A DNA stretch of 64,000 nucleotides from Lysinibacillus xylanilyticus (lineage in GTDB: Bacteria; Bacillota; Bacilli; Bacillales_A; Planococcaceae), in the NCBI RefSeq assembly GCF_001183605.1, contig NZ_LFXJ01000005.1, forward strand, positions 434,001-498,000, written 5' to 3'. The position numbers and the translations under genes are program-made. Within the stretch, counting starts at the first letter, position 1. Each line of letters starts with the position of its first letter. The notes beneath the pieces are model-generated. The model searched no databases. It had not been told where the DNA came from and saw nothing but the letters and a program-made list of their open reading frames with translations. Below are positions 19,075-30,800 of this stretch, one piece after another.

Positions 19075-21844
19075 ATGAATAAACATTCAGTGCAAATGAG
19101 GATGGCCAGTAGTAAGTACGAAGGAGGAAAGCGCTATTGGTTGAATAAGCTGGAAGGGTTGACTGATTTCAGTCGCTTTCCATCAGATTGTATATATAGT
19201 CCGGATCAGGGATGGGTAACTGATACTCAAGTAATTTATCTATCTAAAGATGTTAGAAGTCGTATGACCCGGATGGCCGTAGTACAGGGAAGCCAAAGGG
19301 AGTAGTGATTACTCATGAAGCTGTAAGTAATACAATTTTAGATGTTAATCAGAGGTTTGGTATCAATTCTAACGACCGTATGCTGCTACTATCCTCACTA
19401 TGCTTTGATTTATCGGTGTTCGACATATTTGGCGCTTTTCAAGTTGGAGCAGCTTTAGTTTTAAGTGAGGATCCTAAAAATAGTCGAGCATTAATCGAGA
19501 CAATATAACAGCATCAGGTTACCGTCTGGAATTCGGTTCCAGCTCTAATGGATTTGTTCCTATCTGCAACTCAATATTTATCAAATTTCAATGCAAGCAT
19601 CAAACTAGTATTACTAAGTGGAGATTGGATACCTATCAAACTACCTAAGAAGATTAAACAACGATTCCCGCTCGCCAATATTGTTAACTTAGGTGGATTG
19701 GACAAGTATTCTATATGGATATTCTCTTGCTAATCAGTATTGTTACGTTTTAAATTACAAACAAGAAATTTGTCCAATTAATGTGGAGGGAGAAATATAT
19801 ATTGGTGGAAAAGGTTTAGCTCTTGGATATTGGAATAAACCTACGTTAACAGATCAATCATTTTTTGAACATTCACAATTAGGGCGGATTTATAAAACCG
19901 GTGATTGGGGAGTTATGCGTAAGGAGGGATATATAGAGTTTTTAGGCAGGAGAGACCAACAGGTAAAGATAAATGGGTATCGAGTAGAATTAACTGAAAT
20001 AGAAAAATACATCTTAGAAATTAACGGCATTAGTAATGTAGTTGTTGCGGTCACGAAAAAACCACCTAATAAGAATGTGCTTTATGCTTACTATGTTTCT
20101 AACAGGAAAATACCTGTCAATGTTTTTAGATTCTACCTATCTATGAAACTGCCAGCGTACATGATTCCAACACACTTTATACCTGTAGATGAGATTCCAT
20201 TAAATGTTAATGGAAAGGTGGATAGAGATTTACTTGTACAGATATATTCGGATGCGGAAACGAAAGAGTACGTCGCCCCAGAATCAGAAAAGGAAAAAAT
20301 ACTTGTACAGGTTTGGGAAGAAGTATTAAATCTAGACCGAATCGGGGTTCATGATAACTTTTTTGATTTAGCTGGAGATTCAATAAGTGCCCTTTTGATA
20401 ATAGCAAAATTACAAACACACCATATGAAACTTGATCCTAAGTTCTTATATATGTACCCAACATTTAGGGAAGTATCAAATTTTATTGAAAACTATCATT
20501 TAACTGAAGAGGACAAGGAGACGGTGGTTGGAGAAATTAGGTTAACTCCAAGTCAGTGTTGGTTTTTTGGAAAACAGTTTATTGAGATGAACAAGTTTAA
20601 TCATATTATATTGTTGTTGAGTAAAGAAGGGTTTAATCGAGAGCAATTAAACATTCAGTGGAACAACTTATCCTAAAACACGATGCGTTAAGAGCGGTCT
20701 TTACATTCCAAAACGGTAAAGTTCATCAGTTTATTAGAGATTGTGCCAATGAACTTTTTCTGTTTGAGGAAGTAGATTTGTCGGTGTAGGTGATATTGAA
20801 ACACATATGGTCCAACAAATAGAACAAATGCAACAGGACATAGATTTAAGTAAAGGGCCATTGGTTAGGTTAAAACTATTTAAATTACCTGAGGGAGAGC
20901 AGCTAGTAATTACAGTGCATCGTTTGGTAGCGGACCACTACTCTTTCGAAATACTTATTGATGAGTACACTATGTTGTACAAATCTTATAGCATTGGTCA
21001 TGAAATCAATCTACCTATGAAAACCGATTCGATTTTGAATTGGCAACAGAGAATTGAAAACTATGCTTTCAGCCCTGAAATCTTGCAAGAGTTAGAATAT
21101 TGGCGTTCCCAAGTAAATGCTGAGATAAAGAAACTTCCTAGGGATAGAAACATCATCCCTAACAAAGCGGCAAGTCTTGGTATAGAAAGGTTAGTTTTTA
21201 ACGAACAGGAAACTTCACATTTAATTTTTAAAACAACCCAGCAATCAGTGGATATAAAAACCCTTCAAGTCTCTGCACTTGTATTCTCGATAAACAGATG
21301 GACAGGTTTTCAAAGGGTTCTTATTAATTTAGAGGGTCATGGACGTCAGATAAATTCTGATATTGATATTAAGCGTTCAGTGGGATGGTTCTCCACACAA
21401 TACCCAGTTTTATTCGAAATTGATCATTTGATTGATGAATTTGATACTCTAAAAAAAGTTAGTCAAACGTTAGAATCGGTGCCAAATAATGGTGTTGGAT
21501 ATGGAATGCTCAAATATATTTCTGACTTAAAAGAACATACAGAATGTACCGTAAAGAGTATGCCGGAAATTCATTTTAACTATTTAGGGTTAATCGAACA
21601 GACAGTGAATTTGGATGGAATATCAGTTTTACAAGTTAGTTCAAAGGTAAAAAGTTTTTTCGAAGATATTACTATTTATCCGATTCAAATCAATGCATAT
21701 TTAAATGAAGGAAGGCTTGTGATTGAATTCAATTATAATGAACAAGAATTTCATAGGAAAACAATATCGAAATTGGCTGAAACGTACAAAGCATATTTTA
21801 TGACAATGACTTTTGATGAACTTATTTACAATGTTGATACCTAA
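19075..21844 (+). pseudogene. Decayed NRPS module: C-fragment, A (Cys-like), PCP, E
   Basis: The gene has a good ribosome-binding site (GGAGG) and begins like the NRPS at 21874, but after about 65 residues of condensation domain it jumps, out of frame, at 19279/19280 into motif A3 of an adenylation domain (STGKPKGVV), with roughly 1 kb lost. The A domain has an in-frame TAA at 19506 and a deletion plus frame change near 19695, between LGG and WTSI. A carrier domain (LAGDSI) is intact near 20375. The epimerization domain is broken by frameshifts near 20655 and 20785, and its HHxxxDG motif reads HRLVADH. The remaining pocket residues D-L-F-N-L-S-L match the start of the known Cys code DLYNLSLIWK. 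The pieces make one module C-A-PCP-E that cannot give a full protein. Confidence 0.9.
19092..19279 (+). repeat. 188-bp direct repeat, copy 1 (start of the decayed NRPS module)
   Basis: This stretch is repeated with few substitutions at 21891-22078, in the same orientation and same frame, 2799 bp further on. It encodes the opening of a half condensation domain (RYWLNKLEGLTDFSRFPSDC). The copy ends exactly at the deletion junction of the pseudogene, so either the deletion cut a longer repeat or the repeat defines the breakpoint. Confidence 0.9.
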
Positions 21845-21873
21845 ACTGTAATTATAAAAGGAGGTTGGAGAAT

Positions 21874-24800
21874 ATGGACATATATTTAGAGCAAATGAGG
21901 ATGGCCAGTGGTAAGTACGAAGAAGGAAAGCGCTATTGGTTAAATAAGCTGGAAGGGTTGACTGATTTCAGTCGTTTTCCGTCAGATTGTAAACAGAGTC
22001 CGGATCAGGAATGGGTAACTGATACTCAAGTAATTTATCTATCTGAAGATGTCAGAAGTCGTATGACCCGGATGGCCGGAGGATCAAATCTTGGTATTTA
22101 TATGATCATGGTGTCTTGTTTGAAAACACTATTTTGGAAATATACGGGGTACCAAGACATCGTTGTTGGCATGCCTAGTAGTAAAGGGGCATCGAGAGAG
22201 GGCCAGTCCATGCTAGCTCTTAGGACGGAGATCGATCCTAATGAATCCTTTAAAGTTAATCTGATAAAGGTCAAAAAAACAATTGAAGAATCGCAAACAT
22301 ACGGCTATATAGACATTACAACTATTGCGGAGCTAGGAGATAGTTCATTGTCTCCGAAGCCTCGCTTTGGTGTTGCCGCAGTCATGGACGCACTTCATGG
22401 ACAAGCACCTGTGGACGCAGATATTGTCTTCTCCATTGAAAAAGAGAATGACGAAGCCTTTATACTTACTTTATCATATAATCGAAACACCTATACCTCA
22501 TCCATGATACAGCGCTTAGTAGGGCATTTTGTCAATATATTGGAAGTTGTTACGAATAATCCCTCTATTCTATTGAAACAATTCGACATGCTTTCGGCTG
22601 CCGAAAGGCAGGAGCGAGATAAGGAAATATCAGGAGGATATTGGAAAAATTATTTAGCTGGTTATGACCAACAGAGCAGCTTACCAAAGTCTATCGTCAG
22701 TAAAGAAAACAATGTTCCTTATAATCGAGTAGAGGAAATGATTGTCTTAGATAGAGGGATGACCGACCGATTGCGTCAATTGGCTGAATCCAACCAAGTT
22801 ACACTAAATATTGTGATCCAAAGTATTTGGGGATTACTATTACAAAGGTATAATAACACGGATGATGTCGTGTTTGGAGCTGTCGTCTCTGGGAGACCAC
22901 CAGAAATTAAAGGAATTGAAGAGAGGGTTGGCTTATTCATAAATACTATCCCGGTACGTATTAAGGGCAGTGGGAATAAAACTTTCCAAGAGTTATTGCA
23001 TGATGTTCAGCAAGGAGCTATGGAATCGAAGCGTTATGACGATTATCCGCTAAGTGATATTCAAAGTAAGAGTGAGCTAGGAAGTAATTTACTGGATCAT
23101 GTTATGGTATTTGAAAACTATCCGATTCAAAGCGAAGTAGAGGAAGGATTGCTTAGGGCATCGGAACTGATAATTAACAAGGTCGATGTTTTTGAACACA
23201 CTAATTATGATTTTGATATGAGGGTCATTCCGGGAGAGCAATTGCTAATAAAGCTTAATTACAATCCAACCATATACGATCAAGAAACAATTGATAGAGT
23301 GGAAGAGCATCTTAAACAAGTGATAAATACAGTAATAGACCGTCCTCATATCATAATAAAAGAGATTGATATTTTAACTGCACAAGAAAGTGAGAAAATT
23401 CTATATGAATTCAACAACAGTTTTGAAGTGGAGAATGGGGATACAATCCATCACTTATTTGAGGAGCAGGTCAAACAAACTCCAAATCATGTTGCTCTCG
23501 TGTCAAAGCATGGTGTTATGACTTATGATGAGCTGAATAGGAAGGCAAATCAATTGGCTAATACATTGCGTATGAAAGGTGTTTCGAACGAAAATACAGT
23601 AGCACTGTTCACCGACCGATCTATCGAAGTGGTTGTCGGAATACTTGCAATATTAAAAGCTGGAGGAGCTTATGTACCAATAGACCCTGATTACCCAGGA
23701 GAAAGAATTAAGTTCATGCTAGAAGACAGTAATCCAAAAGTAATTTTATCTATAAATAAATATCACGATCAGATTAACTCCTTACTAGATTCTAATAAGA
23801 ATACTAATACTAATCCAGATTTAATGATGCTAGATGATCAACAATCATATACAGGGTCTGAATTAGATACTAATCAAGATATTAAATCAAACCAATTAGC
23901 TTATTTAATCTATACTTCTGGAACGACAGGTCAACCTAAAGGGGTGATGGTTGAACACCATGGTCCTTGTAATTTTAAGAAAGTTTTCTTATACGATTTA
24001 CAGATTGATAAGGACGATCGGATTTTGCAATTTTCTAGTTTATCATTTGATGCATCCGCTTTTGAAATTTTAATGGCCTTTTTTTGTGGAGCTTCTCTGT
24101 ATATTCCAGAGAAAAGCGATATATTGGACAATCATAAATTTGAGCAATTTATGAATAGTAATAAAATCACGGTAGCTATTTTACCTCCTACTTATGTGAA
24201 CCACCTGAATCCTGAAAAGTTCTTACACTTAAGAAAACTTCTCACAGCTGGATCTTCGATGACACATGATATCATTCTAAGGTGGAAAGACAAAGTAGAG
24301 TATTACAATGCATATGGCCCTACTGAAGATTCTATCTGTTCATCGATTTGGAAATGTCCAAAGGATTTTACTAACGAATTAATAGTATCCATTGGTTTCC
24401 CCATAAGAAATCACAAAATTTATATCTTGGATAATCATCATCACAGTGTTCCAATTGGTGTGGTAGGAGAACTATGTGTATCTGGAGTAGGATTAACCCG
24501 AGGGTATCTTAATCGAAGAGATTTAACAAAAGAGAAGTATGTAGATCATCCGTATGAAAAAGGAGAAAGGATATATAAGACAGGGGATTTGGCAAGGTGG
24601 CTACCAGATGGTTCAATAGAGTATTTGGGACGCATTGACGATCAAGTGAAAATTAGAGGGTATCGTATTGAATTGGGGGAAATTGAAACAGCGTTGTTAG
24701 ATTATCCGGGTATCCAAGAAACGGTCGTTGTCGCAAGACAGGATGAACAGGACTTGCCTTACTTATGTGCCTACTTGACAGCGGAGGATGAACCAACAGT

Positions 24801-27800
24801 TGATCAACTCAGAGCCTACTTGGAGGACATGCTTCCGGATTATATGATTCCTTCCCACTTTGTTATTCTTGACGAGATTCCTTTATCCCCGAATGGGAAG
24901 ATTGACCGGAAGAGTTTGCCACAGCCCGGTAGCAATATCAAGACAGGTGCTGTGTACATTCCACCTGAAACGCCTATACAAAACTTATTGGTGAATATAT
25001 GGGAAAAGGTACTTCATACTGGACAGATAGGAATTCAGGATAACTTTTTCTCGCTCGGTGGAGATTCCATTAAGGCCCTACAAATCTTATCTAGTTTGAA
25101 ACAAGCAGGTTATCACTTGGAAATGAAAGATCTTTTCAAGTATTCCGTGATTCAAGAGTTAGAGCACTATGTTACCGTAAGCAATGAAACGGATGAAGGC
25201 AAAACTGTCGTAGGAGAGGTTGAGTTAACACCAATTCAATCTTGGTTTTTTAAGCAACAGCTGAATTGGAACCACTTCAATCAGTCAGTCATGTTGTACA
25301 AACCCGACGGGTTTGATGTTCGTTCACTGACTCACATGTTTGATCATATTACGAATCAGCACGATATGTTAAGAGCTATTTATCACATGGAAGAAGGAAA
25401 AATAACGCAAGAAATACAAGCACTTGGACAGCGCGTGTACGAGTTAGAGGAGCTTGAAATTCATGAAACCGATATCGGTTCCAGTATCGAGAGAGAAGCA
25501 AGGCGAATGCAGGCAAGCCTAAATATAAACGATGGGCCGTTAATACGTTTAGGATTGTTCCATACAAAAGACGGAGATCATTTGTTGATTATCGTGCATC
25601 ATTTGCTTATTGATGGAGTTTCGTGGCGTGTTCTGCTTGAAGATTTTACAACAGGATATTCACAGGCGCTTAAAGGAGAAGCGATTCAATTACCGGCTAA
25701 AACTACTTCCTATGCAACCTGGACGCAGGCACTTACTGAATACAGAAAAAGCTACAAGTTGAAGAAAGAAGTTGCCTACTGGGATGAGATAGATGCAGTA
25801 GATTACCAGCCATTACCTAAGGATAACCAAACAGATAAAAGACGGATGAAATCCTATCGAACGATTGATTTTGCACTAAGTCAAGAGTTGAGCAATAAAG
25901 CGATTAAGGAAGTACCAAGGGCTTATCAGACCGAAATCAATGACTTGCTTATCGCTGCACTCGGTTTGAGTTTGTATGGGTGGTCTGAATCAAGGGAAAT
26001 GGTACTCCATATGGAGGGCCATGGTCGAGAAGACATTATCCAAGGAGTGAATCTTCAACGGTCCGTTGGGTGGTTTACATCCCTATTTCCTGTCGTAATG
26101 GATGTTAGTAGTACAAAGGATTTAGGACAGTACTTAAAAGAGACGAAGGAAAGATTGAGATCGATTCCCCATAAGGGGATTGGATATGGGATTTTAAGAT
26201 ACCAAGCGCAACAAGATTATCCAAAACCTGAGATTATGTTCAACTACCTTGGACAGTTTGATCACGAGATTCAGACAGATGTGTTCCAAATTTCCAATCT
26301 ATCGACGGGAGAAGTGATTAGTCCCGATGCGGAAACTTGGTACAATATTGCGTTTGAAGGCATGATGAGACAAGGAAAGTTAAGTTTCGAGATACGATAT
26401 AACAGTGACGCTTATCATGAGAGCACGATAAAGGCATGGAGAGATCGTTTTATCACCTGTTTGGAAGACTTAATTGAACACTGTATACAGAAAGAGGAAA
26501 CGGAAAAAACACCATCTGACTATGGTGATCCTTCGCTTGGTTTGGAAGAATTGACCAGTATTCAAGCAAACGTAGAAGGAGAATACGAAAGTATTTACCG
26601 TCTCACACCGATGCAAGAAGGTATGTTATACCATACGTTATTAGATAGTCAATCGAAAGCGTACTTCGAGCAATTTGCATTTTGGATGGAGGGAGCACTA
26701 GATATTGCGTTCCTAGAAAGGAGCTATATCGCTCTCATCGAGCGATATGATGTATTTCGTACTAAATTTGTATACGAAGGTTTGAAACATCCAAGACAAG
26801 TTGTCATGACAAGTAGAAAAGATAAGATCCAAGTGGAGGATCTCAGCCATTTGGCCAATAGAGAGGAAGCAGTTGAATGGTTCAAGCAAGTAGATCGCCG
26901 ACAAGGGTTTGATTTGACGAAAGAAGTTCCGATTCGGGTACGAGTCTGTAAGTTAGCAGAAGAGCAGTATGTGATTTTGTGGAGTTTCCATCACATATTG
27001 ATGGATGGCTGGTGCATCAGTATTGTGGTTAAGGAAATGTTGGAAATGTATCAGGCACTAAAAGAAGGTAGGAAAGCTAGACTTTCTAAAGTCGAACCGT
27101 ATAGTCGTTATTTGCAGTGGCTCGAAGAGCGAGATAAGGAAATATCAGGAGGATATTGGGGAAATTATTTAGCTGGTTATGACCAACAGAGCAGCTTACC
27201 AAAGTCTATCGTCAGTAAAGAAAACAATGTTCCTTATAATCGAGTAGAGGAAATGATTGTCTTAGATAGAGGGATGACCGACCGATTGCGTCAATTGGCT
27301 GAATCCAACCAAGTTACACTAAATATTGTGATCCAAAGTATTTGGGGATTACTATTACAAAGGTATAATAACACGGATGATGTCGTGTTTGGAGCTGTCG
27401 TCTCTGGGAGACCACCAGAAATTAAAGGAATTGAAGAGAGGGTTGGCTTATTCATAAATACTATCCCGGTACGTATTAAGGGCAGTGGGAATAAAACTTT
27501 CCAAGAGTTATTGCATGATGTTCAGCAAGGAGCTATGGAATCGAAGCGTTATGACGATTATCCGCTAAGTGATATTCAAAGTAAGAGTGAGCTAGGAAGT
27601 AATTTACTGGATCATGTTATGGTATTTGAAAACTATCCGATTCAAAGCGAAGTAGAGGAAGGATTGCTTAGGGCATCGGAACTGATAATTAACAAGGTCG
27701 ATGTTTTTGAACACACTAATTATGATTTTGATATGAGGGTCATTCCGGGAGAGCAATTGCTAATAAAGCTTAATTACAATCCAACCATATACGATCAAGA

Positions 27801-30800
27801 AACAATTGATAGAGTGGAAGAGCATCTTAAACAAGTGATAAATACAGTAATAGACCGTCCTCATATCATAATAAAAGAGATTGATATTTTAACTGCACAA
27901 GAAAGTGAGAAAATTCTATATGAATTCAACAACAGTTTTGTTGAAGTGGAGAATGGGGATACAATCCATCACTTATTTGAGGAGCAGGTCAAACAAACTC
28001 CAAATCATGTTGCTCTCGTGTCAAAGCATGGTGTTATGACTTATGATGAGCTGAATAGGAAGGCAAATCAATTGGCTAATACATTGCGTATGAAAGGTGT
28101 TTCGAACGAAAATACAGTAGCACTGTTCACCGACCGATCTATCGAAGTGGTTGTCGGAATACTTGCAATATTAAAAGCTGGAGGAGCTTATGTACCAATA
28201 GACCCTGATTACCCAGGAGAAAGAATTAAGTTCATGCTAGAAGACAGTAATCCAAAAGTAATTTTATCTATAAATAAATATCACGATCAGATTAACTCCT
28301 TACTAGATTCTAATAAGAATACTAATACTAATCCAGATTTAATGATGCTAGATGATCAACAATCATATACAGGGTCTGAATTAGATACTAATCAAGATAT
28401 TAAATCAAACCAATTAGCTTATTTAATCTATACTTCTGGAACGACAGGTCAACCTAAAGGGGTGATGGTTGAACACCATGGTCTTTGTAATTTGAAGAAA
28501 GTTTTCTTATACGATTTACAGATTGATAAGGACGATCGGATTTTGCAATTTTCTAGTTTATCATTTGATGCATCCGCTTTTGAAATTTTAATGGCCTTTT
28601 TTTGTGGAGCTTCTCTGTATATTCCAGAGAAAAGCGATATATTGGACAATCATAAATTTGAGCAATTTATGAATAGTAATAAAATCACGGTAGCTACGTT
28701 ACCTCCTACTTATGTGAACCACCTGAATCCTGAAAAGTTCTTACACTTAAGAAAACTTCTCACAGCTGGATCTTCGATGACACATGATATCATTCTAAGG
28801 TGGAAAGACAAAGTAGAGTATTACAATGCATATGGCCCTACTGAAGATTCTATCTGTTCATCGATTTGGAAATGTCCAAAGGATTTTACTAACGAATTAA
28901 TAGTATCCATTGGTTTCCCCATAAGAAATCACAAAATTTATATCTTGGATAATCATCATCACAGTGTTCCAATTGGTGTGGTAGGAGAACTATGTGTATC
29001 TGGAGTAGGATTAACCCGAGGGTATCTTAATCGAAGCGATTTAACAAAAGAGAAGTATGTAGATCATCCGTATGAAAAAGGAGAAAGGATATATAAGACA
29101 GGGGATTTGGCAAGGTGGCTACCAGATGGTTCAATAGAGTATTTGGGACGTATTGACGATCAAGTGAAAATTAGAGGGTATCGTATTGAATTGGGGGAAA
29201 TTGAGACTACCTTATTGCGATTGAAACAATTGGAAGAGGTTGTTGTTATGGCTCAAAAGGATTCTCAGAATAACTCAATCATCTGTGCCTACTATGTTAC
29301 TAACGATGAAACATTGGATAGTCAAGGATTAAGGGCGCACTTGAACCAATTCCTCCCAGATTATATGGTACCTTCGTATTTCATTAAAATGGATCGATTG
29401 CCTTTATCGATAAATGGGAAAGTGGATCGAAAGAAGTTGTCTAGCCCAATAGAGGTCATGAATGCTCGAACGGGAATTGTTGAACCACGAACTAAAATTG
29501 AATTTGACTTGGTTCGAGTTTGGAAAACAGCACTAGATATTGAACAAATTGGAATCAAAGATGATTTCTTTGAATTAGGTGGAACTTCGATTAAAGCTAT
29601 GCAAGTTATGTCGATTTTGTCAATAGACTATGATTTAAGAATAAACGATTTATTTGAACATAGAACGATTGCTAATTTGGCCAAATTCATTGAGGTTAAG
29701 AGAGATAGCCTAAAGGATAAAGTTAATCAAGCCATTATGAACGAGAAGACATTTATTCGCCTCAATCAAGAACCATTAAATCGGGAAATAAAAGAGAAAT
29801 TAGACCATTATGAACGAGAAGTTGAGGATTATAATGCGTTGGATTATAGAGTGAAACGTAATTACAAAAATGTTCTTTTAACTGGTAGTACTGGATATTT
29901 AGGCGTTTATCTCCTACAACAGCTAATGGAGACTACAGATTACCATGTGAGTATTATCGTAAGAGGTAAAAATAGTGAGCATGGTATTTCTAGAATTACA
30001 AACAAACTTCTGTTTTATTTCGGAGAAGATTTTTATCCTAAACATAAGCATCGAATTTCTATTTTCATAGGGGATATAACAAAACCATATCTAGGACTAA
30101 ACGAAGAGTTATATGAAAAATTGTCCAATGACATCGACTGTATTATAAATTCGGCTGCTAATGTTAAACACTACGGAGAATATAGTGACTTTTACGACAT
30201 CAATGTCTTAGGTACAGATCGTTTAATCCAGTTCGCATTCAATAATAAGATGAAAGATTTTAACCATATTTCAACAATAAGCGTAGCCTCTGGTATAGTT
30301 AAAGGTCATAATCATGTACTATTTACGGAGTTTGATTATGATGTTCAACAGACTATTGACAGTCATTATGTCATGACCAAAAGAGAAGCGGAGCAATTAG
30401 TTGTACAAGCAAGACAAAAGGGATTGAAAGCAAATATATTTAGAATAGGAAATATTGTATTTAATTCTAGTACAGGGAAGTTTCAAGAAAATATTGAAGA
30501 CAGTAGATTCTACAATATTTTAAATTTAATCATTAAATCTGGTATTTTACCGAATTCGAAAAGTTATATTACTGACTTCTCTTATGTGAATGAAGTAAGT
30601 CAATCTATTATTCTCCTTTTTGATAGAGAAGTGCTACTCAATGAAAATTATCATATTTATAATTGGGAAACACTTACTGTGGAGGATATACATTACTTGC
30701 TAAAAGCATTAGGTTATTATATTCAATTATGGGAATTGGAGGAATTTTTTTCATATTCGATTGAGAATAAAGAAGATCCAAATGTCAATCAAATATTGAT

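Noticed and set aside
23931..24131. Identical minus-strand ORFs at 23931-24131 and 28449-28649
   Set aside because: Antisense shadows of the duplicated A domain; their identity only reflects the 2.08-kb duplication.
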